DNA of 64,000 bases from Ructibacterium sp965146665. GTDB taxonomy: Bacteria > Bacillota > Clostridia > Monoglobales > Monoglobaceae. Location of the stretch: assembly GCA_965146665.1 (NCBI GenBank), contig CBCTHE010000009.1, positions 84,765 through 148,764 on the forward strand. The letters are read 5' to 3'. The position numbers and the translations under genes are program-made. The notes under the pieces are model-generated. The model made no database searches and was not told where the DNA came from. It saw only the letters and a list, made by a program, of their open reading frames with translations. This document shows, piece by piece, positions 1 through 8,693 of the stretch; positions within the stretch are counted from its first letter, which is position 1, and every line of letters starts with the position of its first letter.

Positions 1-147
1 CGCGTGTCCCCAGTGCATGGTGCCCCACTCAGGCTCATAGGGAAAATACTGATAGAACAGATGATATGCCCCGTGATACCAGATAAAGCCATTGGGATCA
101 TTGATCCAGTTTTTGGGCGCCCGCAAATGAATTCTGTCCCTGTGCAT
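1..147 (-). CDS. GH32 sucrose/fructan hydrolase, N-terminal fragment (cut by window edge)
   Basis: Only the first 49 codons are in the window and the frame stays open to base 1. The protein begins MHRDRIHLRAPKNWINDPNG. The WINDPNG box is the GH32 signature carrying the catalytic nucleophile Asp, and a Trp-Gly-x-Met-His-Trp-Gly-His run follows, also typical of GH32 beta-fructosidases (sucrose-6-phosphate hydrolase, levanase, inulinase). The start is an ATG with an AGGAGGAAGG ribosome binding site about 5 bases upstream. There is no signal peptide, so a cytoplasmic sucrose-phosphate or fructo-oligosaccharide hydrolase is the better guess. It lies 39 bases downstream of the GrpB gene on the same strand and may share its transcript. 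Confidence 0.85.
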   Translation of the reverse strand, partial: MHRDRIHLRAPKNWINDPNGFIWYHGAYHLFYQYFPYEPEWGTMHWGHA

Positions 148-186
148 GATTCCTTCCTCCTCTTCTGTTTTGTCTGCAGTTTTATC

Positions 187-780
187 TTATCCCTGTGGGG
201 CATAGCGCGGCCCGTATTCCGCCCGTGCCGCCAGGGAAAACCATTTAACAAATTCGGACTTCGCCGCTGTGTACGCATCCCGATCACGCTCAAAATGTGT
301 TTTGAGCGTCTGCTTCAGGGACGCGTACGCCTGCGCTGTTTCAGGATGCTCCACAAGATAATCCCGGAAATACAGTTCATCCCAGTCGCCCGCGGGGCGG
401 ACGTGCAGATGGTATACCCGCGCCGCGAACCCGTGCTTGGTATATCCCTTGTTATAGGATTGCCGTCTCTGAGGCCGGACCGTGTCACTCATAAGCGTCC
501 ATCCTAAATTCCGGATCCGCTCAGACAGCTTTCCCCAGTCCGCCCCGGGCGCGGTCTCCAGCAAAATATCCACAATGGGCTTGGAGAGAAGTCCCGGCAC
601 TGCGGTGCTTCCAATATGACTGATCCGTCTGACCGCCGAACCGAGGCTTTCCAGGCGCCGCCGTTCCTCCCCATACCAAACAGGGTATTCCGGGCTGTAT
701 TCCCGCAGAATAATAGGAAACAGCGTCCAAAGCTCCTCCAGGCTCATCTCGGATAATTCCTTTTCCCGCTGTGTGTCCAT
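187..780 (-). CDS. GrpB-family (UPF0157) nucleotidyltransferase-like protein
   Basis: Protein of about 197 aa of the GrpB/UPF0157 family, whose fold is related to nucleotidyltransferases. The family hallmarks are visible: a His-Ile-Gly-Ser-Thr-Ala-Val-Pro-Gly-Leu box near residue 58, followed by KPIVDILLE, and a late RDYLVEHPETAQAY/LK segment typical of the C-terminal half. The biochemical role of the family is not settled. The frame is open 20 codons further upstream, but the ATG at 780 has a GGAGGAAG ribosome binding site at the right distance, so that start is used. It has its own promoter at 811-840 and is divergent from the murQ operon; the GH32 gene follows on the same strand. Confidence 0.85.
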   Translation of the reverse strand: MDTQREKELSEMSLEELWTLFPIILREYSPEYPVWYGEERRRLESLGSAVRRISHIGSTAVPGLLSKPIVDILLETAPGADWGKLSERIRNLGWTLMSDTVRPQRRQSYNKGYTKHGFAARVYHLHVRPAGDWDELYFRDYLVEHPETAQAYASLKQTLKTHFERDRDAYTAAKSEFVKWFSLAARAEYGPRYAPQG

Positions 781-810
781 GGTTTCTTCCTCCCGCGGTT
801 CTTTTGCCCT

Positions 811-840
811 ATTATAGCCCCGCACACCTGCTGCTGTCAA
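811..840 (-). promoter_or_regulatory. Sigma-A promoter for the GrpB gene
   Basis: On the minus strand TTGACA (835-840) is followed after 18 bases by a perfect TATAAT (811-816). It lies about 30 bases upstream of the GrpB start codon and is divergent from the murQ promoter. Confidence 0.75.
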
Positions 841-887
841 GCAGATTTTAGGTTATGTAATTTTGTATCAATTATTATATTATCACA

Positions 888-916
888 TTGACACTTCATA
901 ACAAAAGTGATAGAAT
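888..916 (+). promoter_or_regulatory. Sigma-A promoter for the murQ operon
   Basis: TTGACA (888-893), a 17-base spacer and TAGAAT (911-916). The transcript would have a leader of about 90 bases before the murQ ATG. The surrounding 850-920 segment is A+T-rich and would be the natural place for a MurR-type operator, but I did not find a convincing long inverted repeat. Confidence 0.75.
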
Positions 917-1013
917 AGTCTTCAGAAAGACAGATGCCCGGTCTTATCTCTTTGCGCGGACGGGACGAATCCAAATGATATATGCCGGGTAAGAAAGGCG
1001 GAATGGAGATTTT

Positions 1014-1832
1014 ATGCTGGAAACAGAGATGCGAAATGAAAGAACACGGGAGATTGACAAGGCCGGCACCCTCGCGGTGCTGCGTATGCTGAACGAGGAA
1101 AACCGGAGAGCAGTGGACGCGGTGGCGGAACAGCTGGAGCACATTGCTCTGGCCGCGGACAAAGCCGCGTATGCCATCAGCCACGGCGGCAGGCTCATCT
1201 ATGCCGGCGCGGGAACTTCGGGACGGCTTGGCGTTCTGGACGCCGCGGAGTGCCCGCCCACCTTTGGCGTGGAGCCCGGTCTGGTGGTGGCCCTTCTGGC
1301 CGGCGGAGAAAAATGTATGACCCGCGCCGCAGAGGGCGAAGAGGACGACGAAACGGCCGGAAGGCAGGATGCCGAACAGATCTCCATCTGTGAGAAGGAC
1401 GTCCTCATCGGCATTTCCGCGGCTGGCAACGCCGCCTATGTGGCCGGGGCCATAGACCGAGCCAGGGAAGCGGGCGCCTTTACTGTGGGGCTGACCTGCA
1501 ATCCCGATACCCGGATCTGCCGGGCGGCAGAGCTGGCAGTGATCACCCGCACCGGCCCGGAGGCCATTACCGGCTCCACCCGCATGAAGGCCGGAACCGC
1601 GCAGAAGCTGGTGCTGAACATGATTTCCACCGCCGCCATGATCCGCACCGGAAAGGTCTATGAGAACTTTATGATCAACGTCCGGCCTGCGAACAAAAAG
1701 CTCCGCGCCCGCTGTATCTGGATCCTCACCCAGCTCACTGGCGCGGATCCGGACAAGGCGGAGAAAGCGCTGGATAAGGCGGGCGGGGATATCCGCGCCG
1801 CGGCCGCCGGCCTTCGGGAGGGATCCCTGTGA
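1014..1832 (+). CDS. murQ: N-acetylmuramic acid 6-phosphate etherase
   Basis: MurQ cleaves the lactyl ether of MurNAc-6-phosphate to give GlcNAc-6-phosphate and D-lactate during peptidoglycan recycling in the cytoplasm. The 272-aa product shows the SIS sugar-phosphate fold: AGAGTSGRLGVLDAAECPPTFG around residues 64-83, which contains the first catalytic Glu, and the EGEEDD segment with the second catalytic acid. GSTRMKAGTAQKLVLNMIST is a further MurQ signature. It is somewhat shorter than the roughly 300-aa enteric enzyme, with a single C-terminal helical UBA-like segment. It overlaps the next gene by four bases (GTGA), so the two are translationally coupled. No PTS transporter gene is in the window. 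Confidence 0.93.
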   Translation: MLETEMRNERTREIDKAGTLAVLRMLNEENRRAVDAVAEQLEHIALAADKAAYAISHGGRLIYAGAGTSGRLGVLDAAECPPTFGVEPGLVVALLAGGEKCMTRAAEGEEDDETAGRQDAEQISICEKDVLIGISAAGNAAYVAGAIDRAREAGAFTVGLTCNPDTRICRAAELAVITRTGPEAITGSTRMKAGTAQKLVLNMISTAAMIRTGKVYENFMINVRPANKKLRARCIWILTQLTGADPDKAEKALDKAGGDIRAAAAGLREGSL

Positions 1833-2791
1833 GCTATGTGATCGGCGCGGACGGCGGCGGAACCAAAACCGATTTGATACTATGCGACACCCAGGGCCAT
1901 GTTCTGGAACGTGTTTTGCTGGGCGGCAGCAACCCCAACGACATTGGTCTTAATCGTGCCGCCGTTTGCCTTCTTGAGGGGATCGGCCGGCTGGCCCCGG
2001 CGATGCGGCCGGGCGCCCCGGCCACCGCCTTTTTCGGCATTTCCGGCGGCATGGCAGGCAGGAACCGGGAACGGCTCCGGCAGGTTCTGGCCGAAAAACT
2101 GGATCCGGGCATTCGGTTTGAAACCCACTCGGATGTAATCAATGTACTCAACTGCGGCACAGACGGCCGTGACGGCGGGGTATTGATCGCAGGGACAGGC
2201 ATGATCGCATGTCTTCGCAAGGGCGCACAGCTGTTCCGGGCGGGCGGCTATGGCTATCTCCTTGACCGGGGCGGCAGCGGCTATGACTTCGGCCGCGACG
2301 CGCTGTACCACACCCTCTGCGTCATGGACGGCCTGGAGCCGCCGTCCCTTCTCGCCGGGCTGGTGGAGGAAAAAACCGGCGGCCTCTTCCGGAATCTGGA
2401 CGACATTTATGCCGGGGGCCGCGCCCGCATTGCCTCCTTTGCCCCGCTGGTCTTTGCCGCGTATGCCCAGGGCGACAGCACAGCGGCCGGGATCATCCGG
2501 CGCGGCGCCCAGGAGACCGCCAAACTGCTCAACCGGCTGGCGGTGCTCAGCGGACAGGCGGTATGCGAGGTGGTTCTGGCGGGCAGTGTGTTTCGGGATT
2601 TCTCTGTGCTGGAGCCATTTCTGACCCCGCACCTGCGGCACCGGTTCAAGTTTATTTTCCCCGCGGTTGACCCGGTATACGGTGCGGCGCTGGAAGCCGC
2701 CCGGCTGAACCCCGGCATTGACCAGCAGGTATTTCAGCAGAACTTAAAACAGGAAATGGAGGACAGCAAATGGACTGCATGCTTAAAATGA
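1829..2791 (+). CDS. murK: BadF/BadG-type amino-sugar kinase (MurNAc/GlcNAc kinase, MurK-like)
   Basis: Kinase of 320 aa of the BadF/BadG/BcrA/BcrD ATPase family within the ASKHA fold. The phosphate-binding motif GADGGGTKTD lies at residues 6-15, a second loop GGVLIAGTGM around residue 115, and LLDRGGSGYDFGRDAL around 150. Eukaryotic-type N-acetylglucosamine kinases belong here, as does Clostridium acetobutylicum MurK, which phosphorylates MurNAc and GlcNAc and is encoded beside murQ. The same neighbourhood here makes MurNAc kinase the best reading: it would supply MurQ with MurNAc-6-phosphate from imported sugar. The start is GTG overlapping the murQ stop. GlcNAc or glucosamine specificity cannot be excluded. 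Confidence 0.75.
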   Translation: MSYVIGADGGGTKTDLILCDTQGHVLERVLLGGSNPNDIGLNRAAVCLLEGIGRLAPAMRPGAPATAFFGISGGMAGRNRERLRQVLAEKLDPGIRFETHSDVINVLNCGTDGRDGGVLIAGTGMIACLRKGAQLFRAGGYGYLLDRGGSGYDFGRDALYHTLCVMDGLEPPSLLAGLVEEKTGGLFRNLDDIYAGGRARIASFAPLVFAAYAQGDSTAAGIIRRGAQETAKLLNRLAVLSGQAVCEVVLAGSVFRDFSVLEPFLTPHLRHRFKFIFPAVDPVYGAALEAARLNPGIDQQVFQQNLKQEMEDSKWTACLK

Positions 2792-3609
2792 AGCAAATCT
2801 ATACCCAGCTGACCGCAAAAGAGCGGCTTGTCGCGGACTATATCCAGGCCTTTCCGAATCAGGCCGTCTCCCTGTCCGTGCAGGAGCTGGCCATACGCTC
2901 CCAAAGCTCCACCGCCTCGGTGATGCGCATGGTCAAAAAGCTGGGCTATGACAGCTTTCCCATCTTTAAAATTGAACTCGCCAAAAGCGGGGAACCCAAG
3001 GAGCCGCCGCGGGATTTCATCATCAAATGTAAGGACTCTCTCCCGCTGATCAGCGAGAAGATTCACCATGCCACCGAAAATGCCATCCGGGAGCTGGTCA
3101 ATACGCTGGATTTCCGCAAGCTGTCCGCCGCGGTGGAAAAACTGCGGCATGCGGAACGGATTTTTCTTCTGGGCACCGGCGGTTCCGGCATTCCAGCCTC
3201 AGACCTCTATCAAAAGCTGGTCCGGATCGACCGGCAGGTGATCTTCCATCCGGACCTGCATCTCCAGGTGTCCACCGCGGCTCTTTCCCGGCCCGGGGAC
3301 GCTGCGGTCATCTTCTCTTACAGCGGCAATACGGCGGAGGTCAACCACGCCGCCCGGCTCCACAAACAAAACGGCGCTTATCTTCTGGGTGTGACACACG
3401 CCACCGCCTCTGTGCTCAGCAAGCTCTGTGACGTGTGCTGTTATCTGCCCAACACAGAGGGTAATCTCCGGCTGGGCGCCATCACCTCCCGGTATACTGA
3501 GCTCTATATCAGCGATCTGCTGTATCTGGCCATAACGCAGTACCACTTTGAGGCGACCAAAAAGAATATCCTGCGGACCCGGGAGGCCATCGCGTCTCTC
3601 AACCGCTGA
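2770..3609 (+). CDS. murR: RpiR/MurR-family transcriptional regulator
   Basis: Regulator of 279 aa with an N-terminal RpiR-type helix-turn-helix (about residues 1-75, with the segment AVSLSVQELAIRSQSSTASV) and a C-terminal SIS domain (about 120-250; LLGTGGSGIPASDLYQKL and VIFSYSGNTAEV), which binds phosphosugars. In characterised systems MurR is a repressor relieved by MurNAc-6-phosphate. As the third gene of the murQ-murK operon it probably regulates this operon itself. Its ATG lies 22 bases inside the kinase gene, with an ATGGAGGACAG ribosome binding site. The symbol is given by context; the SIS ligand is not proven. Confidence 0.8.
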   Translation: MDCMLKMKQIYTQLTAKERLVADYIQAFPNQAVSLSVQELAIRSQSSTASVMRMVKKLGYDSFPIFKIELAKSGEPKEPPRDFIIKCKDSLPLISEKIHHATENAIRELVNTLDFRKLSAAVEKLRHAERIFLLGTGGSGIPASDLYQKLVRIDRQVIFHPDLHLQVSTAALSRPGDAAVIFSYSGNTAEVNHAARLHKQNGAYLLGVTHATASVLSKLCDVCCYLPNTEGNLRLGAITSRYTELYISDLLYLAITQYHFEATKKNILRTREAIASLNR

Positions 3610-3629
3610 AACCGCCGGCCAAGCGCAAG

Positions 3630-3664
3630 AAAGCCCCGATTCCTGGTGTGGAATCGGGGCTTTT
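3630..3664. terminator. Bidirectional intrinsic terminator between convergent genes
   Basis: AAAGCCCCGATTC (3630-3642) and its complement (3651-3663) form a 13-bp stem with an 8-base loop and end in TTTT on the plus strand. It serves the murQ operon. It also lies just past the stop of the convergent activase gene and can work in that direction. Confidence 0.85.
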
Positions 3665-3687
3665 AACCTGTTACCGATTTGACTCAT

Positions 3688-6600
3688 TCACAGGGAGAGG
3701 GCCGTTTTCTCGCGCCCTGCCCCATCTCTGTGCAGGAGCTTCTGCGGCTTCATCCGGCTCTTTTCCCGAACCAGCTTCTTCTCCAGATTTTTGTGCGCGG
3801 TTGCCATCATCAGCTTGATCCGGTTCAGCTGGTTCACCTCGCTGGCGCCGGGGTCATAGTCAATGGCGACAATATTGGCCAGGGGATTGTGCTTGCGCAG
3901 GGGTTTAATCATCCCCTTTCCAACCACATGGTTGGGCAGGCAGGCAAAGGGCTGGAGGCATACAATATTCTCCACGCCGCTGTCAATCAGCTCCATCATC
4001 TCTCCGGTCAGTATCCAGCCCTCGCCGCACTGGGTCCCCAGCGAGGTGATTTTGGACGCCTTTTCCGCAATGAGGTCAATATGTACCGGCGCTTCAAACC
4101 GTGCGCTCTGGGCAAGCGCCTCTTCAATGGGCCGCCGGTAATGATAGATGACCTTCATCCCCACCCGGCAGAGCGCCTGCATCCGATGGCTTCCGGCCAG
4201 CTTTTCATAGGCAAAGTCGTGGTTTTTCAGGCAATACATGAAGAAGTCAACCAAATCCGGCACAACGGCCTCGCCGCCTTCTTTCTCAATAACGCCCACA
4301 ATGTCGTTGTTGGCATTGGGGTGGTATTTCACCAGAATTTCGCCCACAACCCCCACCTTTGGCTTCACAAGGCCGTCGATCAGCGGGAGCCGGTCAAAGT
4401 CACGCACAATATTCCGGACGTTCTGCTTAAAGGTACGGAAACTCCGGTCTTTCACATTTTCCCGGGCGATCTGGTTCCAATGCCGGTACAGCTTCTCCAC
4501 ACTGCCAGGCTTTGCCTCATAGGGCCGGGTCGCATTGGTCAGCCGCATGAACAGGTCGCCGTAGAGCATGGAATACAGAAGTCCGTATACAAATTTGGGG
4601 GTGAACTGCATCCCCGGATTCTTTTCAAGGCCAAGATAGCTGAGCGACACCACCGGAATCTGCTCCATATGCAGCTGCTTCAGCGCCCTGCGCAGAAGCG
4701 CGATATAGTTGCTTGCCCGGCATCCGCCGCCGGTCTGGGACATGAGAACCGCGGTTCTGTCCAAATCATAGTTCCCGGATTGAAGCGCGCTGATGATCTG
4801 GCCCAGCGTGACAATGGTGGGATAGCAGGCGTCATTGTTGACATATTTCAGTCCGGTCTCCACCGCCTGTTTATCCACGGTCGGCAGGACAACGGCCCGG
4901 TAGCCCGCATTCTGGAATGCGGTCTCCATCAGATCAAACTGCATGGGCGCCATCTGTGGAATAATCAGCGTATAATCCTGCCGCATGGGCCTGGTATATA
5001 CCGTCCGTTCAAAAGGCTCCGCCGCGTCCTTGCGGCAGATACCCCTGCGGCGGCGCTCCTCAATGGCCGCCTTTAAGGAACGGATCCTGATCCGGACCGC
5101 GCCCAGATTGGAACCTTCGTCGATCTTAAGTACCGTGTATAGCTTGTTTTTCGCGGCCAGCAGTTCCTCTACCTGGTCGGTTGTGACCGCGTCAAGCCCG
5201 CAGCCAAAGGAATTGAGCTGTACCAGATCCATATCGTCCCGGGTGCCGCAGAAATCGGCGGCTTTATACAGCCGTGAGTGGTACATCCACTGGTCAAGCA
5301 CGCGGAGCGGCCGCCGCAGCGCGCCGCGGTGGGCCACCGAGGCTTCGGTCAGCACGGCGAAGCCATAGGAGGCAATAACCTGGTCGATCCCGTGGTTGAT
5401 CTCCGGATCGAGGTGATAGGGACGCCCCGCCAGCACAACCGCATGACCGCCGGTCTTTTCCACATGGGCGATGATTTCATCCGCCTTTTTCACAATATCC
5501 GCCTGAAAGGCTTTGTCCTCCGCCCGCGCGGCGGTCAAAGCCCGCTGGGCCTCCTCCCGCGTGACGCCGAACTGGGAGAATTCCTCAAAGAGCCGCTGGC
5601 CCAGCCGTCTGTCGTCATCATACGGCAGGAACGGATGCAAAAGCCGCGCGCCCGCCTCCTTCATGCAGTCATCCATATTGCCCGCAATGACCTCCGGATA
5701 CATGGCGACCACCGGGCAGTTATAGTGGTTGTCCGCCCGTTCATCCTCCCTGCGCTCGTAATTGATAGAGGGATAGAAAATGGTCTTGATTCCGTGGTCA
5801 ACCAGCCACCGCACATGGCCGTGCACCAGCTTGGCCGGATAGCAGACCGTATCCGAGGAAATGGTGTCCATGCCCAGCTTGTAAATATCCTTGGACGAGG
5901 CCGGAGAAAGCACCACCCGGAAGCCCAGCACGGTGAAGAACCGGAACCAGAACGGATAGTTCTCATACATATTCAGCACCCGCGGAATCCCTATGGTTCC
6001 GCGCGGCGCCGCCTCCGCCGCCAGCGGCTCATAGCCGAACAGACGTCGGTATTTATACTGGAACAGGTTGTCGCCGCCGTTCTTTCCGGCGGCGCGGCCC
6101 GCCCCGCGTTCACAGCGGTTTCCGGTGATAAACCGGCTGCCGTCCTGGAATTTGCTGATGGTGAGCTGACAGTTGTTGGCACAGAGTCCGCACCGGGTAT
6201 GCTGGTTTTCCATGGAAAAGTCATTGAGCTCACCGGCCGCCAGAACTGTGGACCGCGCTTCTGCCCCTGCTCCGGCGCTCTGCCAGCGCTCCAGACCGAT
6301 CAGCGCCGCGCCATAGGCACCCATGTTTCCCGCAATATCCGGCCGGATCACATGCCGGTCCAGGATACTCTCAATACTGCGCAGAACCGCGTCGTTCAGG
6401 AAGGTTCCACCCTGTACCACCACATTCTCTCCGGCTTCGGACCCATCCCGGAATTTTATGACCTTATACAGGGCATTCCGAATGACAGAATAGCAGAGAC
6501 CCGCCGCGATATCCGCCACAGAGGCCCCTTCCTTCTGCGCCTGCTTGACCTTGGAATTCATGAAAACGGTACAGCGGGTTCCCAAATCCACCGGGTGCTC

Positions 6601-8007
6601 CGCCGCCGTGGCCTGTCTGGCGAACTCGCTCACCGCCAGATCCACGGATTTGGCATAGGTCTCAAGAAATGAGCCGCAGCCGGATGAGCACGCCTCATTG
6701 AGCATGATGCTGTTGATGGCATGATCCTTGATCCGAATGCACTTCATGTCCTGGCCGCCAATGTCCAGGATAAAGTCCACCTCCGGCAAAAACGCCTTGG
6801 CCGCCGTATAATGGGCCACGGTTTCAATCTCGCTGTAGTCCGCGTGGAAAGCCGTCCGCAAAAGCTCCTCGCCGTAGCCTGTGGTCACCGTATAGGCAAT
6901 GTACATCTCCTTGGGCATCTGCGCGTAGAGCTCCCTTAAAAACTGCCGGGCCGTCTCCACCGGGTTTCCCTCATTGTTCTTATAATAGGTGTAAAGAAGA
7001 TTTCCCGCCGCGTCCGTCAGGGCCGCCTTGGTTGTGGTGGAGCCTGCGTCAATCCCCAGAAAAGCCGGACCGCTGGCCTCCTCCAGCTTCCTTCGGGGGA
7101 CCCGGCTTTTGGCATGCCGCGCACAGAATTCCGCATACTCCTCCTGATTTGGAAACAGCGGCGGCAGATATTTCGCCAGCCCTTCGCCCTCCTTGGCTGG
7201 CTCCCGGAGCCGCTGAAGCAGTGTATAGACACTGACCGGCTCTGCCTTTTCCGCCAGCAGTGCCGCGCCGATTGCCACATAATACTGGGCGTTCTGCGGG
7301 AAGATCACCTGCTCGTCACCCAGCCGGAGTGTCTCTGCGAAACGTTTCCGGAGCTCTGACAAAAAGGACAGGGGACCGCCCAAAAACGCCACATTTCCCC
7401 TGATGACCCGGCCGCAGGCCAGACCGCTGATGGTCTGGTTGACCACAGCCTGGAAAATAGAGACGGCCAGATCCTCATGGGCCGCCCCCTCGTTGATGAG
7501 CGGCTGTATATCGGTCTTGGCAAAGACGCCGCACCGGGCTGCAATCGGATAAATGGTTGTATAGTGCTTGGCAGCCTCATTCAATCCGGCCGCGTCCGTG
7601 TTCAGCAAAAGCGCCATCTGGTCAATGAACGCTCCTGTGCCACCGGCACAGGTTCCGTTCATACGCTGTTCAATGGTGCCGTCGTAAAAGGTGATTTTAG
7701 CGTCCTCTCCGCCGAGCTCAATCACCACGTCTGTCTGGGGGATCAGCCGCTCTACCGCCTCTGAGCAGGCAATGACCTCCTGTTCAAAGGGAATTTTCAG
7801 ACGGCTGGCCAGAGACAGACCGCCGGAGCCTGTGATGGTCACCTGATATTCGCCGATAAAATGCTTTGAGAACGCCGTAAGCATCTCGGCCACCTTGTCA
7901 AAAACATTGGACATATGCCGCTCATAGCGCTTATAGATCACCTGGTCCTCATCATTGAGCAGGACCAGCTTGACCGTGGTTGAACCAATATCAAGACCTA
8001 ATTTCAT
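3688..8007 (-). CDS. Giant fused 2-hydroxyacyl-CoA dehydratase activase-like protein
   Basis: A protein of about 1439 aa with four parts in line. First is a BcrA/BadF ATPase domain (residues 1-260; GLDIGSTTVKLVLL, CAGGTG, CGVFAKTDI). Second is another such domain (about 310-570; GIDAGSTTTKAALTD, ACSSGCGS, RCTVFMNSKV). Third is a Cys cluster plus DUF2229 region (about 590-850; CGLCANNC, NRCERG). Last comes an HgdB-like dehydratase-subunit region to the C-terminus. In (R)-2-hydroxyglutaryl-CoA dehydratase the activator holds a [4Fe-4S] cluster between two ATPase subunits and drives ATP-dependent electron transfer; here both halves and a dehydratase-like acceptor are fused. The substrate is unknown. 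The start ATG at 8007 follows AAGGAG. Confidence 0.85.
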   Translation of the reverse strand: MKLGLDIGSTTVKLVLLNDEDQVIYKRYERHMSNVFDKVAEMLTAFSKHFIGEYQVTITGSGGLSLASRLKIPFEQEVIACSEAVERLIPQTDVVIELGGEDAKITFYDGTIEQRMNGTCAGGTGAFIDQMALLLNTDAAGLNEAAKHYTTIYPIAARCGVFAKTDIQPLINEGAAHEDLAVSIFQAVVNQTISGLACGRVIRGNVAFLGGPLSFLSELRKRFAETLRLGDEQVIFPQNAQYYVAIGAALLAEKAEPVSVYTLLQRLREPAKEGEGLAKYLPPLFPNQEEYAEFCARHAKSRVPRRKLEEASGPAFLGIDAGSTTTKAALTDAAGNLLYTYYKNNEGNPVETARQFLRELYAQMPKEMYIAYTVTTGYGEELLRTAFHADYSEIETVAHYTAAKAFLPEVDFILDIGGQDMKCIRIKDHAINSIMLNEACSSGCGSFLETYAKSVDLAVSEFARQATAAEHPVDLGTRCTVFMNSKVKQAQKEGASVADIAAGLCYSVIRNALYKVIKFRDGSEAGENVVVQGGTFLNDAVLRSIESILDRHVIRPDIAGNMGAYGAALIGLERWQSAGAGAEARSTVLAAGELNDFSMENQHTRCGLCANNCQLTISKFQDGSRFITGNRCERGAGRAAGKNGGDNLFQYKYRRLFGYEPLAAEAAPRGTIGIPRVLNMYENYPFWFRFFTVLGFRVVLSPASSKDIYKLGMDTISSDTVCYPAKLVHGHVRWLVDHGIKTIFYPSINYERREDERADNHYNCPVVAMYPEVIAGNMDDCMKEAGARLLHPFLPYDDDRRLGQRLFEEFSQFGVTREEAQRALTAARAEDKAFQADIVKKADEIIAHVEKTGGHAVVLAGRPYHLDPEINHGIDQVIASYGFAVLTEASVAHRGALRRPLRVLDQWMYHSRLYKAADFCGTRDDMDLVQLNSFGCGLDAVTTDQVEELLAAKNKLYTVLKIDEGSNLGAVRIRIRSLKAAIEERRRRGICRKDAAEPFERTVYTRPMRQDYTLIIPQMAPMQFDLMETAFQNAGYRAVVLPTVDKQAVETGLKYVNNDACYPTIVTLGQIISALQSGNYDLDRTAVLMSQTGGGCRASNYIALLRRALKQLHMEQIPVVSLSYLGLEKNPGMQFTPKFVYGLLYSMLYGDLFMRLTNATRPYEAKPGSVEKLYRHWNQIARENVKDRSFRTFKQNVRNIVRDFDRLPLIDGLVKPKVGVVGEILVKYHPNANNDIVGVIEKEGGEAVVPDLVDFFMYCLKNHDFAYEKLAGSHRMQALCRVGMKVIYHYRRPIEEALAQSARFEAPVHIDLIAEKASKITSLGTQCGEGWILTGEMMELIDSGVENIVCLQPFACLPNHVVGKGMIKPLRKHNPLANIVAIDYDPGASEVNQLNRIKLMMATAHKNLEKKLVREKSRMKPQKLLHRDGAGREKTALSL

Positions 8008-8112
8008 GAAACCCACTCCTTGTATTACTCTCTATGTACGATTCCAAAGCTGACTGCGTTCCGTTCAGGAAGGGGCCGGGGCCCGTCCGGGCTTTTTTCC
8101 GCGCCATGGGCT

Positions 8113-8136
8113 GGGCGCAGAGCCGTCTCTGCGCCC
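8113..8136. repeat. Perfect 10-bp inverted repeat in the MarR-activase gap
   Basis: GGGCGCAGAG (8113-8122) and its complement (8127-8136) are separated by only four bases. No U-tract follows on either strand, so it is not a textbook terminator. It lies in the 230-base gap between the MarR gene and the activase, where I see no gene. It could be a partial terminator of the MarR message or a leader structure of the activase. Confidence 0.5.
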
Positions 8137-8237
8137 GGGATGCAATGCCCTTTGCTTTCAGCTGCCTGTATATCTTTATGCCTTGCACTCTGCCATTATC
8201 CCGCCGAGCCGTACACTTTTCGGCACAGCAGTCAGGG

Positions 8238-8669
8238 CTATCCCGCACTTGTCATGATTTCGGATATCCGCTTCATGATCCGGATATGCTCTCTGGCGTC
8301 CTCTTCTCCCAGCATCCGGAGAAAGACGCACATGCGCTCCAGAATTTCCCTGCGTCTGTGCTCCGCAAAGCGCTGTCCTTTTTCGGTGAAATACACCTGT
8401 ATCTTTCGTTTATCCTCCGGATGGGGCACACGTTTTGCGAATCCCTTTCCGCACAGACTATTCAAAACAGCGGCCACCCGCGAGGTATTGATCTGAAACC
8501 TCCGGCTGATCTCATGGGCGCTGGCCCCGTTGTTTCCATCCATCAGGAAAATCAGCACAGCCAGCTCGCCTCTTGCAAATTCTGATATATTGGTCGGAAT
8601 CAATCTTCCGCATTGTTCACTGCGCGTCATGGCAGCCAGGAGCTCCTCCGCGCTTTTGTGATAATCCAT
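8238..8669 (-). CDS. MarR-family transcriptional regulator
   Basis: Protein of 143 aa with a winged-helix MarR domain. GASAHEISRRFQINTSRVAAVLNSLCGKGFAKR (about residues 50-83) spans the recognition helix, and the wing carries HPEDKRKIQVYFTEKGQRFAEHRR, typical of the family. It is probably a dimeric repressor. Its promoter (TTGACA-17-TATTCT) carries a short inverted repeat on the -10 box, consistent with autoregulation. The next gene downstream on the same strand is the giant activase, about 230 bases away, so it could be a target, but this is inference. The ligand is not predictable. Confidence 0.88.
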   Translation of the reverse strand: MDYHKSAEELLAAMTRSEQCGRLIPTNISEFARGELAVLIFLMDGNNGASAHEISRRFQINTSRVAAVLNSLCGKGFAKRVPHPEDKRKIQVYFTEKGQRFAEHRRREILERMCVFLRMLGEEDAREHIRIMKRISEIMTSAG

Positions 8670-8693
8670 AGCATTTACCTCACAGTATGAGCT

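Noticed and set aside
4..507. Long plus-strand frame at the left edge
   Set aside because: It lies antisense to GH32 and GrpB, both of which have clear family motifs and ribosome sites.
3679..5076. 465-codon plus-strand frame opposite the activase
   Set aside because: It is a mirror of the G+C-rich coding pattern of the activase; the product is His/Pro/Gln-rich with no domain, and the minus-strand gene is certain.
8082..8098. Possible terminator GCCC-GTCC-GGGC followed by T6 on the plus strand
   Set aside because: The stem is only four to five base pairs and there is no plus-strand gene upstream of it.
8034..8585. Plus-strand frames opposite marR and in its downstream gap
   Set aside because: Antisense to the MarR helix-turn-helix coding region and without a ribosome binding site.
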